DNA from: Streptomyces mutomycini | GTDB taxonomy: Bacteria > Actinomycetota > Actinomycetes > Streptomycetales > Streptomycetaceae | Assembly: GCF_001700505.1 (NCBI RefSeq) | Contig: NZ_MAPV01000029.1 | Location: 1 to 50,872 of the forward strand | DNA: 50,872 bases | Reading direction: 5' to 3' | Shown here: positions 46,493 through 50,872 of the stretch, piece after piece | How positions within the stretch are numbered: position 1 is the first letter of the stretch | Layout of the letters: each line of letters starts with the position of its first letter | The notes under the pieces: model-generated | Seen by the model: only the letters and a program-made list of their open reading frames with translations | Databases searched by the model: none | What the model was told of the DNA's origin: nothing | Translations under genes and position numbers: made by a program

Positions 46493-46667
46493 GAGGAAGG
46501 TCTCCTTGAACTATGTGACGGGTGCTGCTAATGAGTCAGACGTACGAGAGGCCCGATCGGTGCCCCGAATCGCCGAACCCGTCCAAAATTTCCCGCTGAC
46601 GGATGCCGCCTCCCTGGCCCGTAGAGTGGACGCCGCCCGAGCGACGCCATTGGAAGGACCCCCGCCG

Positions 46668-47405
46668 GTGACCGACACCCCCGAGCCCACGAAGGCCCAC
46701 TTCCGCAGCGATGTCACCGTTGACCTGGTGAAATCCGCGGCCGGTGACTCCGACGTGCTCTTCGCAGCCCGCGTGTCCACGGCCGGGGAACAGTCCCTGG
46801 AAGAGGTCACCAAGGACCCCGAGCGCTCCAAGGGGCTCATCAACTACCTGATGCGGGACCGGCACGGCAGCCCGTTCGAGCACAACTCCATGACCTTCTT
46901 CATCAGCGCCCCGATCTTCGTGTTCCGCGAGTTCATGCGCCACCGCGTGGGCTGGTCGTACAACGAGGAATCGGGCCGCTACAGGGAGCTCGAACCGGTC
47001 TTCTACGTCCCCGGGGAGTCCCGCAAGCTCATCCAGCAGGGCCGCCCCGGCAAGTACGAGTTCGTCGAGGGAACCCCGGAGCAGCACGAGCTCACCAGCC
47101 GCGCGATGGAGGTCTCCTACCGCCAGGCGTACGACGCCTACCAGGAGATGCTCGCCGCAGGGGTCGCCCGGGAGGTCGCCCGTGCGGTGCTCCCCGTGGG
47201 GCTGTTCTCCACGATGTACGCCACCTGCAACGCCCGGTCGCTGATGCACTTCCTCGGTCTGCGCACACAGCACGAGATGGCCAAGGTGCCGTCCTTCCCG
47301 CAGCGCGAGATCGAGATGGTCGGCGAGCAGATGGAACAGCACTGGCAGCGCCTGATGCCGCTCACTCATGCCGCCTTCAACAAAAACGGACGGGTCGCCC
47401 CGTAG
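46668..47405 (+). CDS. thyX: Flavin-dependent thymidylate synthase
   Basis: ThyX makes dTMP from dUMP using FAD, NADPH and methylene-tetrahydrofolate. The 245-residue product has the ThyX signature, here RHRVGWSYNEESGRY (Arg91-His92-Arg93 ... Ser102, Arg104), and the downstream substrate block LRTQHEMAKVPSFPQREIEMV. The spacing after RHR is one residue longer than the usual RHRx7S, which I believe is normal for Streptomyces. GTG 46668 was chosen because GGAAGGA lies about 9 nt upstream and family homology starts there; the frame stays open to 46305 but that part does not resemble ThyX. Divergent from the small membrane protein gene. Confidence 0.96.
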   Translation: MTDTPEPTKAHFRSDVTVDLVKSAAGDSDVLFAARVSTAGEQSLEEVTKDPERSKGLINYLMRDRHGSPFEHNSMTFFISAPIFVFREFMRHRVGWSYNEESGRYRELEPVFYVPGESRKLIQQGRPGKYEFVEGTPEQHELTSRAMEVSYRQAYDAYQEMLAAGVAREVARAVLPVGLFSTMYATCNARSLMHFLGLRTQHEMAKVPSFPQREIEMVGEQMEQHWQRLMPLTHAAFNKNGRVAP

Positions 47406-47458
47406 GCGGTGTCCGTATTGCGGCGTTTCGTGAAGTTCATCTAGGCTGATCAAACGGA

Positions 47459-47506
47459 CCCGGCACTGCTTGAACCCCCGAGCAGGCAGTGCCGGGCTCC
47501 TCTTCC
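47459..47506 (+). terminator. Terminator after thyX
   Basis: CCCGGCACTGC (47459-47469) pairs perfectly with GCAGTGCCGGG (47486-47496), followed by the T-rich CTCCTCTTCCT. It separates thyX from dapA. Confidence 0.88.
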
Positions 47507-47557
47507 TCGTCCCCCCGAGGGGACACGACGCTCCGAGCAACGAGTAGCGTGTTACCC

Positions 47558-48457
47558 ATGGCTCCGATCTCCACTCCGCAGACCCCCTTCGGGAGGGTCC
47601 TCACCGCTATGGTCACGCCGTTCACGGCGGACGGCGCACTCGACCTCGACGGCGCCCAGCGGCTCGCCGTCCATCTGGTGGACGCAGGCAACGACGGCCT
47701 GGTCGTCAACGGCACCACGGGTGAGTCCCCGACCACCAGCGACGCGGAGAAAGACCAGCTCGTACGGGCTGTGCTCGAAGCCGTAGGAGACCGGGCCCAC
47801 GTCGTCGCGGGCGTCGGCACCAATGACACCCGGCACAGCATCGAGCTGGCCCGCACCGCCGAGCGCACCGGCGCCCACGGGCTCCTCGCCGTGACGCCGT
47901 ACTACAACAAGCCGCCGCAGGAGGGCCTCCTCCGCCACTTCGGCGCCATCGCGGACTCCACGGAGCTCCCGGTGATGCTGTACGACATTCCCGGCCGCAG
48001 CGGTGTGCCGATCGACACAGAGACGCTCGTACGCCTTGCCGAGCACCCCAGGATCGTCGCCAACAAGGACGCCAAGGGCGACCTGGGCCGCTCCAGCTGG
48101 GCCATCGCCCAGTCGGGCCTCGCCTGGTATTCCGGTGACGACATGCTCAACCTTCCGCTGCTCTCGGTCGGCGCAGTCGGCTTCGTGTCCGTCGTCGGCC
48201 ATGTCGTGACCCCGGAGCTGCGCGCACTCATCGAGGCACATCTCGGCGGCGACGTTCAGAAGGCCACGGAGATCCACCAGAAGCTGCTCCCGGTCTTCAC
48301 CGGGATGTTCCGCACCCAGGGCGTGATCACCGCCAAGGCCGCGCTCACCCTGCAGGGCCTGCCGGCCGGTCCGCTCCGCCTCCCGCTGGTGGAACTCACC
48401 GCGCAGGAGACGGCCCAGCTCAAGATCGATCTGGCTGCCGGCGGGGTACAGCTCTAA
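47558..48457 (+). CDS. dapA: 4-hydroxy-tetrahydrodipicolinate synthase
   Basis: DapA condenses pyruvate with aspartate semialdehyde, the first committed step of diaminopimelate/lysine synthesis. The 299-residue product is a TIM barrel with GLVVNGTTGESPTTS (substrate Thr pair), TPYYNKPPQEGLLRHF, catalytic Tyr142 in LYDIPGRSG and the Schiff-base Lys170 in VANKDAKGDL. Length fits the family. ATG 47558 precedes the conserved FGRVLTAMVTPF. It is followed by rnjA with a 130-bp leader between. Confidence 0.97.
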   Translation: MAPISTPQTPFGRVLTAMVTPFTADGALDLDGAQRLAVHLVDAGNDGLVVNGTTGESPTTSDAEKDQLVRAVLEAVGDRAHVVAGVGTNDTRHSIELARTAERTGAHGLLAVTPYYNKPPQEGLLRHFGAIADSTELPVMLYDIPGRSGVPIDTETLVRLAEHPRIVANKDAKGDLGRSSWAIAQSGLAWYSGDDMLNLPLLSVGAVGFVSVVGHVVTPELRALIEAHLGGDVQKATEIHQKLLPVFTGMFRTQGVITAKAALTLQGLPAGPLRLPLVELTAQETAQLKIDLAAGGVQL

Positions 48458-48539
48458 TCACTGACTTCACAACTGAATACGCGAGGACACTCGCGGCGGA
48501 AACACCACCTGACAACAGCAAGTGCACGAATGACATGCG

Positions 48540-48567
48540 CGCCACGTGCCCTCCGCGGTACGTGGCG
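48540..48567 (+). promoter_or_regulatory. Hairpin in the rnjA 5' leader
   Basis: CGCCACGT (48540-48547) pairs with ACGTGGCG (48560-48567) over a 12-nt loop, ending about 20 bp before the rnjA start. It could be a cleavage site for autocontrol by RNase J or could limit ribosome access. Confidence 0.5.
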
Positions 48568-48587
48568 TGCGTGGTAAGGAGAGTCTT

Positions 48588-50273
48588 TTGAGTCATCCGC
48601 ATCCCGAACTCGGTACCCCGCCGAAGCTCCCCAAGGGCGGCCTGCGGGTCACCCCGCTGGGCGGCCTGGGCGAAATCGGCCGCAACATGACGGTCTTCGA
48701 GTACGGCGGCCGCCTGCTCATCGTCGACTGCGGTGTGCTCTTCCCCGAGGAGGAGCAGCCGGGCATCGACCTGATCCTGCCGGACTTCACCACCATCCGG
48801 GACCGCCTGGACGACGTCGAGGGCATCGTCCTCACGCACGGCCACGAGGACCACATCGGCGGCGTCCCGTATCTGCTCCGGCTGAAGCCGGACATCCCGC
48901 TCATCGGCTCCAAGCTGACCCTCGCGCTCATCGAGGCCAAGCTCCAGGAGCACCGCATCCGCCCCTACACCCTCGAGGTGACCGAGGGGCAGCGCGAGCG
49001 CATCGGCGTGTTCGACTGCGAGTTCATCGCGGTCAACCACTCCATCCCCGACGCCCTCGCCGTCGCCATCCGCACCCCTGCGGGCATGGCCGTCGCGACC
49101 GGTGACTTCAAGATGGACCAGCTTCCGCTGGACGGCCGTCTCACCGACCTGCACGCCTTCGCCCGGCTGAGCGAGGAAGGCATCGACCTTCTCCTCTCCG
49201 ACTCGACGAACGCGGAGGTCCCCGGATTCGTTCCGCCGGAGCGGGACATCTCCAACGTCCTGCGCACGGTCTTCGCCAATGCGCAGAAGCGCATCATCGT
49301 GGCCAGCTTCGCCAGCCACGTGCACCGCATCCAGCAGATCCTGGACGCCGCCCACGAATACGGCCGCAGGGTCGCGTTCGTCGGGCGTTCGATGGTCCGG
49401 AACATGGGCATCGCCCGTGACCTGGGTTATCTCAAGGTGCCCGCCGGTCTGGTCGTCGACGTGAAGACCCTCGACGATCTGCCCGACGACGAGGTCGTGC
49501 TGGTCTGCACGGGGTCCCAGGGCGAGCCGATGGCCGCGCTCTCCCGGATGGCCAACCGCGACCACCAGATCCGGATCGTCCCGGGCGACACCGTGATCCT
49601 GGCGTCGTCCCTGATCCCGGGCAACGAGAACGCGGTGTACCGCGTGATCAACGGCCTGACCCGCTGGGGCGCGAACGTCGTGCACAAGGGCAATGCCAAG
49701 GTGCACGTCTCGGGTCACGCCTCGGCCGGCGAGCTGCTGTACTTCTACAACATCTGCAAGCCGAAGAACCTGATGCCGGTGCACGGCGAATGGCGCCACC
49801 TCCGGGCCAATGCCGAACTGGGTGCGCTGACCGGCGTGCCGAAGGACCACATCGTCATCGCCGAGGACGGCGTGGTCGTCGACCTCGTCGACGGCAAGGC
49901 GAAGATCGTCGGCAAGGTCCAGGCCGGCTACGTGTACGTGGACGGTCTCTCGGTCGGCGATGTCACCGAGACCTCCCTCAAGGACCGCCGCATCCTCGGC
50001 GACGAGGGGATCATCTCGGTCTTCATCGTGGTCGACAGCTCGTCCGGCAAGATCGTGGGCGGGCCGCACATCCAGGCCCGTGGCTCCGGTATCGACGACT
50101 CCGCTTTCAGCGCCGTTGTGCCGAAGGTCCAGGAAGCCCTCAACAAGTCGGCCCAGGACGGGGTGATGGAGCCGCACCAGCTCCAGCAGCTGGTCCGCCG
50201 CACGGTGGGCAAGTGGGTGTCGGACACCTACCGCCGGCGTCCGATGATCCTCCCGGTCGTCGTCGAGGTCTGA
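48588..50273 (+). CDS. rnjA: Ribonuclease J
   Basis: RNase J is a metallo-beta-lactamase/beta-CASP ribonuclease with endo- and 5'-exonuclease activity, acting in mRNA decay and rRNA maturation. The 561-residue product has the zinc motif HxHxDH as His84-Gly-His86-Glu-Asp88-His89, the second metal region VNHSIPDALAVAI, the beta-CASP domain with CTGSQGEPMAALSRMA, and VSGHASAGELL near the C-terminal part. TTG 48588 is preferred because AAGGAG lies 6-8 nt upstream and 561 residues is, as I recall, the length of the S. coelicolor enzyme; a longer frame from 48546 would start inside the leader hairpin. It lies between dapA and an rRNA operon. Confidence 0.96.
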   Translation: MSHPHPELGTPPKLPKGGLRVTPLGGLGEIGRNMTVFEYGGRLLIVDCGVLFPEEEQPGIDLILPDFTTIRDRLDDVEGIVLTHGHEDHIGGVPYLLRLKPDIPLIGSKLTLALIEAKLQEHRIRPYTLEVTEGQRERIGVFDCEFIAVNHSIPDALAVAIRTPAGMAVATGDFKMDQLPLDGRLTDLHAFARLSEEGIDLLLSDSTNAEVPGFVPPERDISNVLRTVFANAQKRIIVASFASHVHRIQQILDAAHEYGRRVAFVGRSMVRNMGIARDLGYLKVPAGLVVDVKTLDDLPDDEVVLVCTGSQGEPMAALSRMANRDHQIRIVPGDTVILASSLIPGNENAVYRVINGLTRWGANVVHKGNAKVHVSGHASAGELLYFYNICKPKNLMPVHGEWRHLRANAELGALTGVPKDHIVIAEDGVVVDLVDGKAKIVGKVQAGYVYVDGLSVGDVTETSLKDRRILGDEGIISVFIVVDSSSGKIVGGPHIQARGSGIDDSAFSAVVPKVQEALNKSAQDGVMEPHQLQQLVRRTVGKWVSDTYRRRPMILPVVVEV

Positions 50274-50290
50274 CCCGACGCCGCCCGACC

Positions 50291-50331
50291 GGAGCGGGGC
50301 TCCCTCGATTTGCATCGAGGCGCCCCGCTCC
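50291..50331 (+). terminator. Terminator after rnjA
   Basis: GGAGCGGGGC (50291-50300) pairs with GCCCCGCTCC (50322-50331), with an inner CTCGAT/ATCGAG stem, followed by AGTACGTTT. It insulates rnjA from the rRNA promoters. Confidence 0.88.
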
Positions 50332-50422
50332 AGTACGTTTACGGCTCCGCCTTACCGGGAAGCACCGCGCGCAGCCATGCGACGGGACGCACCGAGCGGG
50401 GCGGGAATTCTGACTCAGAATC

Positions 50423-50437
50423 TCTGATAAAGTCGGA
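50423..50437 (+). promoter_or_regulatory. rRNA promoter-like module 1
   Basis: The first of three copies of [21 protein letters not shown] fits a -10 hexamer; no consensus -35 is clear. Tandem promoters upstream of rrn operons are known in Streptomyces, and the copies share the bases just downstream of the -10. Confidence 0.7.
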
Positions 50438-50509
50438 TCCGCCGAAAGGCAAAGACCATTCCACAGGTCGCCGGAATCAAGTTCGGACCGGAAACGGGAC
50501 GGAAAAGAG

Positions 50510-50524
50510 TCTGGTAAAGTCGGA
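50510..50524 (+). promoter_or_regulatory. rRNA promoter-like module 2
   Basis: Second copy, TCTGGTAAAGTCGGA, 87 bp after the first, with the -10-like TAAAGT. Confidence 0.7.
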
Positions 50525-50610
50525 CTCGCCGGAAAGGGAAACGCGAAAGCGAAGAACTGGAAAGCGAAAAAGCAGTAACCCGCTTCGACCGGGAATCGGA
50601 CACGAAAGAG

Positions 50611-50625
50611 TCTGATAGAGTCGGA
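50611..50625 (+). promoter_or_regulatory. rRNA promoter-like module 3
   Basis: Third copy, TCTGATAGAGTCGGA, 101 bp after the second, with the -10-like TAGAGT. Its downstream flank (AACGCAAGAACAGAAGG) differs from the other two. Confidence 0.75.
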
Positions 50626-50872
50626 AACGCAAGAACAGAAGGGAAGCGCCCGGAGGGCCCCGGTGAAACGGGACCGAAGGAAGCGTCCGTTCCTTGAGAA
50701 CTCAACAGCGTGCCAAAAGTCAACGCCAAATATGTTGATACCCCGGCCCACTTCGGTGGGTTGGTGGTTCCTTTGAAGTCCTGCCGGCCCATGTGGCGGG
50801 TAGGCAACATCAGCGAGGACGCAGTGGATTGCCAACCCTATTCCGGTTGGTTGTCCCGCTCTTCTATGGTGC
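50626..50872 (+). other. Pre-16S rRNA leader (rrn operon begins; 16S gene beyond window)
   Basis: After the last promoter module the sequence contains CCTTGAGAACTCAACAGC (50692-50709), the conserved actinobacterial element that precedes 16S and also occurs in rRNA spacers, then an AT-richer leader with short stems such as CCCAC/GTGGG near 50750. No 16S 5' sequence (the GAGTTTGATC region) is reached, so the window ends within the leader. Confidence 0.85.

Noticed and set aside
46305..46667. N-terminal extension of thyX
   Set aside because: No similarity to ThyX, it overlaps the divergent small gene with a strong ribosome binding site, and GTG 46668 has its own site.
50700..50872. 16S rRNA gene
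   Set aside because: Only the leader is present; the conserved 16S 5' end is not reached.

Overview
This is a high-GC actinobacterial chromosome segment, almost certainly Streptomyces. The reasons are strong third-position G/C in nearly every gene, frequent GTG and TTG starts, the gene order infB–(DUF503)–rbfA–truB–ribF and rpsO–pnp–pepR–dapB–thyX–dapA–rnjA, a type VII secretion (T7SS/ESX) locus lying between these two housekeeping blocks, and a Streptomyces-like rRNA promoter/leader at the right edge. The species cannot be named from the sequence.

Layout. (1) Positions 1-9239: the 3' part of infB, a DUF503 gene, rbfA and truB (translation and ribosome maturation). A large protein follows with a degenerate trypsin-like N-terminus, a P-loop NTPase and a helical tail, and then ribF. 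(2) 9331-15282, minus strand: a complete peptide-type ABC transporter operon (binding protein, two permeases, two ATPases) with overlapping genes. (3) 15479-39990: the T7SS locus. It holds a Pro/Gln-rich MinD-like ATPase (EspI-like), a DUF397/BldB-like small protein, an unknown 236-aa protein and eccE on the minus strand. Divergent from these are eccB, a first mycosin, two WxG-type helical proteins (one with a long Gly/Pro/Ala tail), a second mycosin and a pair of WXG100 proteins ending at a very strong terminator. Then come a stand-alone class I terpene synthase, a gene-poor stretch, a three-gene cassette (helical partner, 766-aa putative substrate, lipoprotein), eccC, and divergent eccD. (4) 40169-46159: rpsO, pnp, pepR, dapB and two membrane proteins. 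(5) 46253-50273: a small membrane protein, thyX, dapA and rnjA (RNase J). (6) 50274-50872: rnjA terminator, three repeated rRNA promoter-like modules and the pre-16S leader; the 16S gene should begin just past the window.

How it works together. EccB, EccC, EccD, EccE and the mycosin form the T7SS membrane machine. The WXG100 pair and the 574-aa protein, both with C-terminal YxxxD motifs, are the likely substrates. The 156-aa/766-aa/lipoprotein cassette looks like an accessory substrate module acquired later, since it uses AT-richer codons than its surroundings. The right-hand block places two RNA decay enzymes (PNPase, RNase J) near rpsO, with long hairpins in the rpsO-pnp gap and the rnjA leader that are plausible RNase targets. 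dapB and dapA supply diaminopimelate/lysine, and thyX supplies dTMP.

Most likely sources of novelty: the degenerate protease–NTPase protein between truB and ribF, the second and divergent mycosin, the substrate cassette with an EF-hand-like loop, and the terpene synthase embedded in the secretion locus.
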